The notes beneath the pieces are model-generated. The model saw only the letters and a list, made by a program, of their open reading frames with translations. It was not told where the DNA came from and did no database searches. This document shows, in pieces, positions 1 to 7,980 of a DNA stretch of 26,377 nt (its first letter is position 1; each line of letters begins with the position of its first letter). Origin of the DNA: Thraustochytrium sp. TN22 (taxonomy: Eukaryota > Sar > Bigyra > Thraustochytrida > Thraustochytriidae); NCBI GenBank assembly GCA_013306675.1, contig JABLUY010000365.1:1-26377 (forward strand), given 5' to 3'. The position numbers and the translations under genes were made by a program.

Positions 1-5
1 CCAGG

Positions 6-55
6 GCCACGCCGCGCCGCGCCACGCCACGCCACGTCCCGTCACGCCACGCCAC
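6..55. repeat. Pentanucleotide tandem repeat (GYCRC)10
   Basis: Ten consecutive 5-bp units follow the pattern G[C/T]C[A/G]C, mostly GCCAC and GCCGC. It is one of at least seven pentamer arrays in the window, each with a different unit. No function is evident. Confidence 0.85.
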
Positions 56-384
56 TCTCGTTGCACTTGGCGCGCCTGCTAGTGCAACCGCGCGCCGGGG
101 GCCACTCCGCGCGGCGCTCGGCGGCGGCAGGCGGACCATCGGCGGCGGGCGCGGCTGCGGTGCGCGGCGCCGGCCGGCCGAGGCGCCGGCGGCGCGGCGC
201 AGGCCGTGACCGCGCGGAGGGCGGAGACGCCTGGCTCGCGCTGGGCGAGATTCCTGGCGGATGGAGGAGAGAGGAGAGGATGCGCTGCCGGCCGTGGCTC
301 GGTTTTTGGGGGGCGACCGAGGTGACTGCGAAGCAAGGATGACCGACCGTGAGATTGTGATGATGACAAGCCTTGGCAGGGGGC
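56..384. other. Gene-free GC-rich stretch at the left edge
   Basis: Open frames exist on both strands, but they are Arg/Ala/Gly/Pro-rich and resemble no family, as expected where base composition makes stop codons rare. I see no RNA gene or clear regulatory site. The stretch is the distal 3' flank of the DRC7 gene and may also hold upstream sequence of a gene beyond the left edge. Confidence 0.5.
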
Positions 385-515
385 AAGGCAAGGCTTGTGA
401 AAAGGCTTTTGCCAAAAGGCTTTTGCGAAAGGCATGCGAAAAGGCTTTGCCAAAAGGCTTGTGCCAAAAGGCTTTTGCATGAAAAAGGCTTGCGAAACTT
501 CAGCGAAAGGCTTGC
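385..515. repeat. Degenerate AAAAGGCTTTTGC array
   Basis: About nine diverged copies of a 13-15 bp unit built on AAAAGGCTTTTGCC lie end to end. Each unit is nearly its own inverse (A4-GG-CT4), so several alternative short hairpins could form. The array is just past the DRC7 stop codon and so probably falls in that gene's 3' UTR or 3' flank. It is A/T-richer than its surroundings. Confidence 0.8.
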
Positions 516-535
516 GGCAGAGGGAAATGAAAAGG

Positions 536-3500
536 TTAAGGCGCGGCGAGGACGGCGAGGCGAGGGTCGCTGCGCAGCTTCTGGTCGAGGTTGGCGTAGA
601 CGGAGAGCGCGGACTCCTCGTGGCGCGCGAGGCGCTGCTCGAGGATCTGGATGCGGAACATGGCCTCGGAGCAGAAGCGCTCGAACTCGACGTCGGCGCC
701 GTCGATGTGGTCGCGGCTGCGCTGGAAAGCGGCCTGGCGCTTGGCGAGCTGCGCGTTCTCCTCGTCGAGACGGCACTGGATGATGTTGGCGCGCTCGAGC
801 AGGCGCTCCTTGAGCGACTTGAGGCAGGCGTCGCGCGCGGCCTCGGCCTCGGCGCGCGTGATCTTGGCGAGGCTCTTGATGTCCTGCAGGAAGGGCGTGA
901 GGTAGTCGACGTGCAGCGGGTTCTTGGCCTCCTCCTCGCTCTTGGACTCGGTGTCCTTGTTGACCTGGAGCTTGGCGCGGTCGCGCGCCGAGTCGAAGAT
1001 GCTCTTGTCCAGCACGATGTTGGCCTCCTCGCGCTTGCGCAGCGCGAGAATGTCCTGCAGCTCGCGCTCGGCATCGCGGATGGTCTGGTAGCAATCCTTT
1101 TCGGCCTGCAGGTTGGCCTGGAGCTCGGCGTCGATCTCGGCCGGGCGCAGCGGCTTCGGAAAGGAGCCGGCGAGCTCAATCTCTGGCGGCTTGCCGGAGT
1201 CCTTGAAGAAGAGGCGCGAGCTGCGCGTGATGCGGCCCTTGGCGTAGTGAAAGGTAACCGCGATGGTGCCCTCGACCAGGTTGAAGGTGCGCTTGCTGAT
1301 GTCGACGTCGGCGTCGCGCGTCGGGTCGCGCGCAAAGACCTCCTTCATCTTGAGGATGCTGAGGTCGCCGCCCAGATGTGCGCGCGGCAGCGTCATGACG
1401 TGCTTGGAGGTGGCCAGCCCGCCCTCGGCGTGCTTGCCCTCTCCCGTGGGCGCGCCGCGCTGGTCGACGCCCTCCAGAGGCGCGAGCCACATGGAGCGCG
1501 TCTCAAGGCGGTCGTCGCGCTTCTCATAGCTCTCCACGATGCGCTCGCCGATGTCTTCATAGCGCCGCACGAGGCCGTCGAGGCGCGCGCCGCGGTAAAA
1601 GAGAACGTCGCGGCTCTTGCCCACAACCTCGTCGATGGTCTTGAGCCCGCTGGCGCGGCCTTCGCCAAAGTCCTCCACGACGCGGCCCTGCAGCGGGTAA
1701 CGCACGCGGCAGGAGAGCTTGTCGCGGCGGTTTGCAAAGTACTCGCGCACCTCGATAGGCATGGTGCGCGCGCGGTCGCGAAAGAGCACGAGGCGCTGCA
1801 CGAGGCCGTGCGGGTGCAAGTGCTGCGCGAAGGACTCGAGCTTGCTCTTCAGGAAGAGCTGCGTGCGCTGGCCCGTTGTGTTGTACCTTCTGCGGAAGGC
1901 CTCGCGCGAGAGCAGCGGCTTGTCGACCCAGGTGGGCGGGAGGTCGAGGATGGCCTCCTTGTCCTGCTTTGCCTCGTCCTCGCCCTCCTCCCCCTTGGCC
2001 TCGTCGTTGAGCCCGGCTGTCGGGTCGCTGTCCAGCTGCACGCCAACGTCGTCACCCTCGGCGGCCGGCGCGTCTTCCTTGAGCTGATCGAGGCCGTCCA
2101 CGAAGATGTACTCCCAGTGCTGTGCCACCTCGAGGTTGTACGAGATGTTCATGGCGTCGGGCGCCAGCTGCGTCTGCGGAGGCTGTACGCCGCGCGACAC
2201 GATCTGCGGCGGCTGCTGCATGTTGACCCAGTAGTTTTTGTTGTTCCACACGGCCTCCACACCCAGATACGGGCTGCCATAGACGTGGTACATCTTGCCT
2301 GTGGTGGGCTCCAGAAAGAAGGTCTTGTCCACCTGCCGCTTGCCAGCGCGAATGAGGATCCAGCAGTGCACGCGCTCGCCTTGGATCGGGTCGGCCTGCG
2401 CCGCGGCGCGCGCACGTGCCGCAGCTGCCTCCCCGTCGACCTCGTCCTCCTCGTCCTCCTCCTCCTCGTTGTATTGCTCGCGCGCTTCGGCAGCCTCCTT
2501 GGCCTCCTGGGCCGCCCGCATGTCGTCCTCCAGCTTCTGCAGGTACTTGGACTTGTGTAGGCCGGAGGCCACGATGCTGTACGGGTTGGCGCCGTCCTCG
2601 CCGGTCTTGGACTCGCTCCCAGCCGCCGTGCCGGCACCGCCCGCGGCGCCGGCGTCCGCGCCCTGGCCGGCGTCCGGGTTCGCGCCGCCGTCCTCGGCGT
2701 CGTTGGCCTGCGTCTTCTCCTCGCCGGCGAGCTCGCCGTCGCCCGATGCCGCGGCGGCGCTTTCGCTGGCGTCCGGGTTGGCGCCGGGGTCGGCGCCGCC
2801 GTCGGGTTCGGGCGCAGCGCCGTCGTCCTGGTTCTTGGCCTCCCCGGCATCGCCAGCGTCTGGGGCGGCTTGGTTGTCGCCCTCGCCCGCGGTTTTCGAC
2901 TCGGACGTGGCGAGGTCGCCGGCGGCGTCGAGGTCCGCCACCTCTGCGCCGACGGCCGCGCCCTCGCCGGTGTCCTCTCCGGCGGCCGTGGCGGCCGGGT
3001 CGCCGACGCCGGCAGCGGCCTCGGCGTCCTGCGCCTTGGACTCGGCTGCGGCACGGTCCTCGGCCGGGCGTAGATCCTCAAGGTCGATCTGCTCGGTCTC
3101 AGGCGGCGCGAAGCCCTTGCCAAGCAGCACCGGGCAGACCTCTTCGGTGCGATTGAGTAGGGCCACGTCATGTGGCGCGTAGCCGTAGACGCAGTAGGCG
3201 TCGTAGCCGGAGCCGATAAGGTACGAGCAGAGCAGCGTGGCAAGGTCGAAGCAGTCGCCAACCTGGTGCTGCAGTGTAAAGGTGGGTGACGGCAAATGTG
3301 TGGGCGGCGCGATCGGATTGTCGAGCGGCTCATACTGCATGAAGTGCGAGAAGAAGTCACTGGCCGGTGCCAGGTTGTAGAGCGACCGGAACGGCAGCTG
3401 CGTCGGGCGCAGGGTCGTGCAAACGAACTTGCGCACGCCGGCCTCGTTGCGCGGTGCCACGAAGAGCTTGCGACGCTGCGGGAAGAGCGACTCGAACTGC

Positions 3501-3832
3501 CGCACGAAGTTGTTCACGTACTCGAGGCAGAGCTCCTCTTTGCGCGAGTTCTCCTGGTAGCTTGCCGGCAGGCGGTCCACGTCGACCTTGGCGATGCGCG
3601 CCTCCTTGGTGCTGAAGAGGCCCTCGTACGTGAAGCTCTGCTCCTTGAGGAAGCGCTCTCGCTCGGACTCCTCCGGCTCCTCCAGGTCGTCGTACGCGCC
3701 GTCACTCTCTGGCGCGCCGCGCTTCCCCTCCTCCTCGTCCGCGTCGCCCATGTCTAGGCGGTCCGCTTCCTTGCCCTCCTTGCCCTCATCCTCGCCGCGC
3801 CCGGACAGCACGGGCGCCAGCGCGTCGCTCAT
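536..3832 (-). CDS. DRC7: Dynein regulatory complex subunit 7 (DRC7/CCDC135/FAP50-like)
   Basis: 1098 residues, ATG start, TAA stop, no intron. DRC7 is part of the nexin-dynein regulatory complex, which links neighbouring outer doublets in the motile axoneme and controls dynein. Residues about 88-240 match the conserved N-terminal block of the family, including LPASYQENS, KFVCTTLRPTQLPFRSLYN and GDCFDLATLLCSYLIGSGYDAYCV. This block is transglutaminase-like, with Cys194 and His221-Asp222 in plausible catalytic places. The middle and end also match, for example WNNKNYWVNMQ and the C-terminal AMFRIQILEQRL before a DPRL motif. C-terminal coiled-coil stretches are evident. The protein is longer than human DRC7 (about 870 residues), mainly because of a low-complexity Ala/Gly/Asp/Glu insert at residues about 255-435 and a Glu-rich stretch after it. 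The gene is divergent from the TMEM237-like gene, another cilium gene. Confidence 0.95.
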   Translation of the reverse strand: MSDALAPVLSGRGEDEGKEGKEADRLDMGDADEEEGKRGAPESDGAYDDLEEPEESERERFLKEQSFTYEGLFSTKEARIAKVDVDRLPASYQENSRKEELCLEYVNNFVRQFESLFPQRRKLFVAPRNEAGVRKFVCTTLRPTQLPFRSLYNLAPASDFFSHFMQYEPLDNPIAPPTHLPSPTFTLQHQVGDCFDLATLLCSYLIGSGYDAYCVYGYAPHDVALLNRTEEVCPVLLGKGFAPPETEQIDLEDLRPAEDRAAAESKAQDAEAAAGVGDPAATAAGEDTGEGAAVGAEVADLDAAGDLATSESKTAGEGDNQAAPDAGDAGEAKNQDDGAAPEPDGGADPGANPDASESAAAASGDGELAGEEKTQANDAEDGGANPDAGQGADAGAAGGAGTAAGSESKTGEDGANPYSIVASGLHKSKYLQKLEDDMRAAQEAKEAAEAREQYNEEEEDEEDEVDGEAAAARARAAAQADPIQGERVHCWILIRAGKRQVDKTFFLEPTTGKMYHVYGSPYLGVEAVWNNKNYWVNMQQPPQIVSRGVQPPQTQLAPDAMNISYNLEVAQHWEYIFVDGLDQLKEDAPAAEGDDVGVQLDSDPTAGLNDEAKGEEGEDEAKQDKEAILDLPPTWVDKPLLSREAFRRRYNTTGQRTQLFLKSKLESFAQHLHPHGLVQRLVLFRDRARTMPIEVREYFANRRDKLSCRVRYPLQGRVVEDFGEGRASGLKTIDEVVGKSRDVLFYRGARLDGLVRRYEDIGERIVESYEKRDDRLETRSMWLAPLEGVDQRGAPTGEGKHAEGGLATSKHVMTLPRAHLGGDLSILKMKEVFARDPTRDADVDISKRTFNLVEGTIAVTFHYAKGRITRSSRLFFKDSGKPPEIELAGSFPKPLRPAEIDAELQANLQAEKDCYQTIRDAERELQDILALRKREEANIVLDKSIFDSARDRAKLQVNKDTESKSEEEAKNPLHVDYLTPFLQDIKSLAKITRAEAEAARDACLKSLKERLLERANIIQCRLDEENAQLAKRQAAFQRSRDHIDGADVEFERFCSEAMFRIQILEQRLARHEESALSVYANLDQKLRSDPRLAVLAAP

Positions 3833-3845
3833 GCTCGTCCCCTGT

Positions 3846-3870
3846 CGCGCCGCGCCGCGCCGCGCCGCGC
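3846..3870. repeat. Pentanucleotide repeat (CGCGC)5
   Basis: Five exact CGCGC units begin 14 bp upstream of the DRC7 start codon, probably in its 5' UTR or core promoter. Confidence 0.85.
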
Positions 3871-3932
3871 CACGTTGCGCCCGCTAGCGTCCTGCCGCCC
3901 GAGGGCGCGCGGACAGCGCCGGAGAACTTGAC

Positions 3933-3950
3933 GCACGCGTGCACGCGTGC
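3933..3950. promoter_or_regulatory. 18-bp palindrome with two ACGCGT boxes
   Basis: The sequence GCACGCGTG followed by CACGCGTGC is exactly its own reverse complement and contains ACGCGT at 3935-3940 and 3943-3948. ACGCGT is the MCB element bound by cell-cycle transcription factors in fungi. Whether this organism uses it is unknown. Its symmetry and its place between two divergent genes make it a candidate shared control element. Confidence 0.4.
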
Positions 3951-4277
3951 ACTGCGCCTCCAAGTGCCAGTGGCGCAAGGCCGAAAACCGAGCCACCGAA
4001 ACGGTCAACGGGTCGCGCGCGAGCGGTCCCCGCGCCCGGCCCACTACGCCGCTGCTTGGCGCTAGTTGCAGCAGCAGCGGGCAGGCGCACACCTGGCCGA
4101 TGAATGTGGAGCGCGGGACCGCGACGGGCGCCGGCGGGACATGGCCTCGTGGGAAACCGAGCGGGCGGGCGCGCGCGCGTGTGATCAAATTGCGATCGAG
4201 CAGCAGCAGAGAGCGCAGAGAGCGCAGAGAGAGAGAGAGACGCGGAGGCGTACGAGAGCGAGAAGTGCGCTGCGAAG

Positions 4278-5882
4278 ATGCTCGGGAGGCTCGCGGGCCG
4301 CGGGAAACGCGCCCCTGCGGAGCAGGTGCAGCAGGCGAACGTGAGCGACAGCGAGCTGAGCTCCGAGGACGAGGACCTGGGCGGTGCCGCGGGAGCGACC
4401 GGCGCGGCGTCGTCGACGACGGGTTCTTCACAGAGATCGCGCAGCAAGAGCAAGAACGCGAAGAAGGCGGAGGGTGACGCCGCGGCCAAGGGCGGCGCGC
4501 GGCGGCAGCGCAGGGCGCGCAGCGAGAAGCGGGATGTGCAAAAGGAGGAAGAGGAGGAGGAGCTCTCCGATGACTCGGAGCTGGAGGTGGGCGGGAGCAA
4601 GTCCAAATCTCAAGGCAAGGGCAAGAGGAGCAGCGGCGGCAAGAGCGGCAAGAGCGGCAAGAGCAGCAAGAGCAGCAAGAGCAGCAGCGGGAAGCATCAA
4701 ACGCTCAAGGACAAGGAGGCGTGTGCGGAGGCCATCCGCAACCAGGAGGAAGAGGAGGCGCGGAACCGTGACGCGGTGTCCCGCGAGTTCGTGCGCGGCA
4801 AGGAGCTGACGCTGAAGCTGGACAAGGGCGACCTGGAGTCCTCGCGCACGCTGCGCGCGGGCGAGGCGCAAGACTACGTGGCCGTGCCGGTGATGGACGA
4901 GGCGCCGCTGCCCGTGTGCACGAATCTTGAGGTGTATAGCGCCGTGCCGGTGTATGAGCGCGGCGGCGAGGTGGACAACTGCCGCGGACGCGTGCTGGTG
5001 CCGCAGGCGCGGCAGCTGGGGAGCGCGCAGCGCGCCATGCGGTGGCGCGAGGAGGTCTTCGTGGAGGACGCGGTGGCGGGCCGTTTCCAGCGCACGCTGT
5101 ACGAGCTGGACGAGAATGGGCGACGCGTGCGCACCAAGGGCCGCCGATTGCGCGACGAGGCCGTGTCGGAGTATTCACCGCAGCGGCTGCGCTCGCTCAT
5201 GGACAACCTTGAGTACGTGCTGGAGGGCATCTTTATGGTGGGCCAGGGCCTGCTGTCGGGCGGCTCGCTCTTTCAGCTCATTGTATTGACGCAGCTGCAG
5301 GACGCGGAGACGCTGCTGAGCATCTACGGGCCGCTGGCGAGTGAGGTGCGGCGCATGTTTTTCTTTCTCTCGCTGTTCTCGTTCGTGGGCGTCTGCGACA
5401 AGGTGACTGCGGAACGCAACCACAAGCAGCACTGGGCGGAGCGCAGCCCGGCTGAGCGCGTGGAGATCTTCGCGTATTGGGCCATGTTCTTCTTTTGCCT
5501 GCTGACCTCGCTGCTGACCTGGCCGCTGGTGGACGAGATCACCCAGGCGTACGAGGCCGGCACGGTCCCGGATGGCCTCAGCGCCAGCCTGCGTAGCTAC
5601 CGGCTCATCATGAGCCTGCGCTTCGGCTTTGCCGCGACCGGCTGGCTGCTCGTGTGCAAGGACACGAACCGCGACCTCTTGCGCGGCCGCAAGCGTTTCC
5701 AGAAGCTCGACGACTACGAGCGCGAGATCGAGGCCGGCCGCGAGCAGCTTGCCCAGTACAACGGCAAGCAGCTCGACGCCGTCGCTGTCGACGACCTGGA
5801 GCGCCTTCAGAAGACGCTCTCCACCGGCCTGGACGAGGTCCGCCTGCAGCTGCAGATCCGCGGCAAGCACCGCTTCGAGTGA
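4278..5882 (+). CDS. TMEM237: TMEM237-like tetraspan ciliary transition-zone protein
   Basis: 534 residues, ATG start, TGA stop, no intron. TMEM237 is a four-span membrane protein of the ciliary transition zone, which gates protein entry into the cilium; human mutations cause Joubert syndrome 14. Residues 1-140 are low complexity, with acidic patches and a KSGKSGKSSKSSKS run. Residues about 165-310 are a soluble conserved part. Four hydrophobic spans follow at about 316-340, 357-375, 395-417 and 441-460, then a charged cytosolic tail with coiled-coil character. The span pattern resembles the human C-terminal half: a HGFLAG-like GQGLLSGG in span 1, a DK/DR motif after span 2, and a short tail after span 4. 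Human TMEM237 (about 408 residues) also has a disordered N-terminus before four spans. The divergent DRC7 neighbour supports a ciliary role. The call rests on topology and short motifs, so it is less certain than DRC7. Confidence 0.78.
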   Translation: MLGRLAGRGKRAPAEQVQQANVSDSELSSEDEDLGGAAGATGAASSTTGSSQRSRSKSKNAKKAEGDAAAKGGARRQRRARSEKRDVQKEEEEEELSDDSELEVGGSKSKSQGKGKRSSGGKSGKSGKSSKSSKSSSGKHQTLKDKEACAEAIRNQEEEEARNRDAVSREFVRGKELTLKLDKGDLESSRTLRAGEAQDYVAVPVMDEAPLPVCTNLEVYSAVPVYERGGEVDNCRGRVLVPQARQLGSAQRAMRWREEVFVEDAVAGRFQRTLYELDENGRRVRTKGRRLRDEAVSEYSPQRLRSLMDNLEYVLEGIFMVGQGLLSGGSLFQLIVLTQLQDAETLLSIYGPLASEVRRMFFFLSLFSFVGVCDKVTAERNHKQHWAERSPAERVEIFAYWAMFFFCLLTSLLTWPLVDEITQAYEAGTVPDGLSASLRSYRLIMSLRFGFAATGWLLVCKDTNRDLLRGRKRFQKLDDYEREIEAGREQLAQYNGKQLDAVAVDDLERLQKTLSTGLDEVRLQLQIRGKHRFE

Positions 5883-5955
5883 CCTGTGCGGCCGTCGTGC
5901 GCTCCGGTTCTCGCGCGCCGCCACGTCGTAAGTTAACTATTGTGTTGTCTTGTCT

Positions 5956-5985
5956 TGTGCTGTGCTGTGCTGTGCTGTGCCGTGC
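5956..5985. repeat. Pentanucleotide repeat (TGTGC)5 plus CGTGC
   Basis: Five exact TGTGC units and one variant lie about 75 bp past the TMEM237-like stop codon. Related TGTCT/TGTTG words precede them, suggesting a longer, decaying array. Confidence 0.85.
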
Positions 5986-6254
5986 TGAGTTGACAGTGAG
6001 TGGAGTTGAGTTCGATCGTCCTGTGCTGTGTTGACATCACCTTGTGCCACTGATTGCGGCTGGGAGCGCGGACGGAGTGCGCGGGCGGCACGTGCCCGTG
6101 CCCCGAAGCAACGCGCGCGCGCGCCAACATGTGCGAGTTCAAGACTCTGGCAATGATCGACCGCAGAGCTAGAACACCCGAGCAAGCTCGCGGCGGAGGC
6201 GGCGGTACGGCGCGGCGGCGCGTGGACGAGGCTGCGGGCCGGGCGCGCGCCGGG

Positions 6255-6299
6255 CAGCGCAGCGCAGTAGCGCAGCGCAGCGCAGCGCAGCGCAGCGCG
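6255..6299. repeat. Pentanucleotide repeat (GCGCA)n
   Basis: Two to three GCGCA units, a short interruption and about six more units lie about 220 bp upstream of the oxidoreductase start codon. Confidence 0.85.
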
Positions 6300-6517
6300 A
6301 CCACGGACAGACGTGGGTGCCGCCGGACAGGCACAGGCAGGCAGGACAGGGAGGCAGAGTCAGGGGCGCGTCGAGGAGCAGGTACCTTCCCGCGAGGGAG
6401 CTGGACGGCGTGACGTGCACGTCGTGCACTGGCAGGGCGCGCGGCGAGCAGGAGGCAGAACGGAATCGACGTCGAGGGCCAGCGGGCGAGCGGGCGAGCG
6501 GCCTCGGGGCGGGCGAG

Positions 6518-7582
6518 ATGGAGACGCTCAAGTCGCTGATCTGGCGCAAGTCGTTCCGCGCCAAGGACGGCGAGCCGCGCATGCGCGGGCTGGTGTTCGC
6601 CAAGGACGGCACGGAGAGCAAGGTGGAGCTGGCGGACGATGTGAAGCTGCCGCGGCTGACGACGACGCAGGTGCTGGTGCGGGTGCACTACGCTGCGCTC
6701 AACACGGTCGACCTGGTGTCCAAGTCGACGTCCGAGCCGGTGGGCGTGGAGTTCGTGGGCACGATTGAGAAGCTGGGCTGGAAGGGCGGCGACGCCGTGC
6801 ACATGTTCCCGTTCGCGATCGGCGAGGTGGTGCTGGGCATGTGTGAGGCCGGCGCGCTGTCGGAGTTCGTGCGCGCGGAGGCCGGCAAGATCAGCTACCG
6901 GCCGGACTCGATGGCGGACGACCAGGCCGCGGCCTTCAGCCTGAGCGGGCTGACGGCGCACGAGGCGCTGCGCTTCAACGCGTTCGGCCAGGGCCAGACC
7001 ATTCTGGTGGTTGGCGCGTCGAACGCGACGGGCGCCATGTTCGTGCGGCAGGCGCAGCTGCTGGGCGCCTCGCGCGTGGTGGTGGCGGACCACGCCGACA
7101 AGCTGGAGTTCGTGGGCACGCTGGGCGCCGACGAGGTGCTGGACATGGACGAGCAGAGCTTCGTGGAGGCTCTGGGTGCCGGCGCGTGCAACATGGTGGT
7201 GGACGCCATCTCGGACCCGCGCACGGACGCGGCCTCGGAGCTGGAGGCGCGGAGTCGCGAGGTGCTCGCCTCGGGCGGCCGCTTCGTCGTGCTCAACGCC
7301 AACCCGCTCGACCAGCTGCGCAAGCTCATCGCTAACTCGGTCGGGCTCAACGTGCAGCGCCGCGGCTTCGACACGGTCCTCCTCAAGCCCAGCCGCGAGC
7401 ACATCAAGCAGCTCGCCGACTGGTTCGAGCAGGGCCAGCTCACGCAGAGCATCGACTCGGTCGTAGACTTTGAAGACGTTGACGCCGTCAATGCGGCCTA
7501 CGCCAAGCTGCGCGCCAATCAGGAGTCTGGCAAGATCGTCGTTCGCTTCCCGCCCAACGCTGTCCTTCCGGTGCCGCCCTGA
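6518..7582 (+). CDS. Zinc-free MDR family NAD(P)H quinone oxidoreductase-like protein
   Basis: 354 residues from the ATG at 6518. The same frame is open upstream with no ATG before the family homology begins, so this start is preferred. It belongs to the medium-chain dehydrogenase/reductase superfamily, quinone oxidoreductase/RTN4IP1-like branch, which usually transfers hydride from NADPH to quinones or enones. Residues about 47-130 are the GroES-like catalytic domain, with VHYAALNTVDL matching the AASVNPxD-type motif and VGVEFVGTIEKLG matching the typical GxDFxGxV segment. The zinc ligands of alcohol dehydrogenases are absent. Residues about 135-260 form the Rossmann fold, with GLTAHEAL and a nucleotide-binding loop GASNATG (166-172) in place of the usual GAxGGVG. 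LGADEVLD follows, as in relatives. The C-terminus (KIVVRFPP) is complete. The substrate cannot be read from sequence. Confidence 0.88.
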   Translation: METLKSLIWRKSFRAKDGEPRMRGLVFAKDGTESKVELADDVKLPRLTTTQVLVRVHYAALNTVDLVSKSTSEPVGVEFVGTIEKLGWKGGDAVHMFPFAIGEVVLGMCEAGALSEFVRAEAGKISYRPDSMADDQAAAFSLSGLTAHEALRFNAFGQGQTILVVGASNATGAMFVRQAQLLGASRVVVADHADKLEFVGTLGADEVLDMDEQSFVEALGAGACNMVVDAISDPRTDAASELEARSREVLASGGRFVVLNANPLDQLRKLIANSVGLNVQRRGFDTVLLKPSREHIKQLADWFEQGQLTQSIDSVVDFEDVDAVNAAYAKLRANQESGKIVVRFPPNAVLPVPP

Positions 7583-7980
7583 GCGTGAGAGAGGTTTAAT
7601 CGGGAGCGAGCACGCGCGCGGCTGCGTGGGCTGACGACTATACACATGAAGGCGAGCGTGGCGTGCTTGCGAGCGCGATGAAGCGCATCAATCAGATCAG
7701 ATCAGAGCAGAGCAATCCATCCCGGTGAAGATGAAGAATGAAGCCCAATCATGGCGAAAACAAACAATTATGTTCCTCATTCCCTTTGGCTGGCGCTGAC
7801 GCTGACGCTGACACTGGCGCGGTAGAACATGCCTGACCGGCCCGGCCTCGCCGTGCACAGGCAGTTGTCTCACTGTCACGCCGGCGGTCAGCCAGCTTGT
7901 CGCAGACCGGCAACGACGCCTCGGACTCGGACTCGCACTCGGACTCGGGCTCGGACGCGCACGCGCGCACGCGCACGCGG
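7583..7980. other. Intergenic stretch with short 5- and 6-bp repeats
   Basis: It contains three ATCAG units (7691-7705), three to four CTGACG-type hexamers (about 7793-7815) and a run of CTCGGA/CTCGCA hexamers (about 7920-7960) just before the UBX gene. The last would encode a Ser-Asp run in the UBX frame but lies upstream of the first ATG, so it is probably 5' UTR. No other feature is seen. Confidence 0.55.

Larger units (their letters stand above)
3833..4277. promoter_or_regulatory. Shared bidirectional promoter of two cilium genes
   Basis: This 445-bp gap separates the start codons of the divergent DRC7 and TMEM237-like genes, so both 5' UTRs and core promoters should lie here. It contains a CGCGC pentamer array (3846-3870), an 18-bp palindrome with two ACGCGT motifs (3933-3950) and a purine-rich GA/GAGCGC stretch just before the TMEM237-like start (about 4200-4240). 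I looked for an RFX X-box and saw no good match. No TATA box is evident. Confidence 0.6.
5883..6517. other. Intergenic stretch with two pentamer arrays
   Basis: The 3' flank of the TMEM237-like gene and the promoter of the oxidoreductase gene lie here. It contains a TGTGC array and a GCGCA array, listed separately. No RNA gene or conserved coding frame is visible. Arg-rich open frames cross it on both strands and look like composition artefacts. Confidence 0.6.

Noticed and set aside
434-2560. A 700-codon open frame on the plus strand opposite DRC7
   Set aside because: It is the mirror of the conserved DRC7 frame in GC-rich DNA. Its translation is Leu/Ala/Val/Arg-rich without family motifs.
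3833-4277. RFX X-box in the ciliary promoter
   Set aside because: GTTGC and RGNAAC-like half words occur, but no pair has the right order and spacing.
5933-7645. A 570-codon minus-strand frame across the oxidoreductase
   Set aside because: It is a shadow of the MDR gene, whose domains are clear on the plus strand. The translation is His/Arg/Leu-rich without motifs.
7897-7980. A Ser-Asp-rich N-terminal extension of the UBX protein
   Set aside because: It would need a non-ATG start. The thioredoxin-like domain starts naturally at the ATG at 7981, and the extension is only a hexamer repeat.
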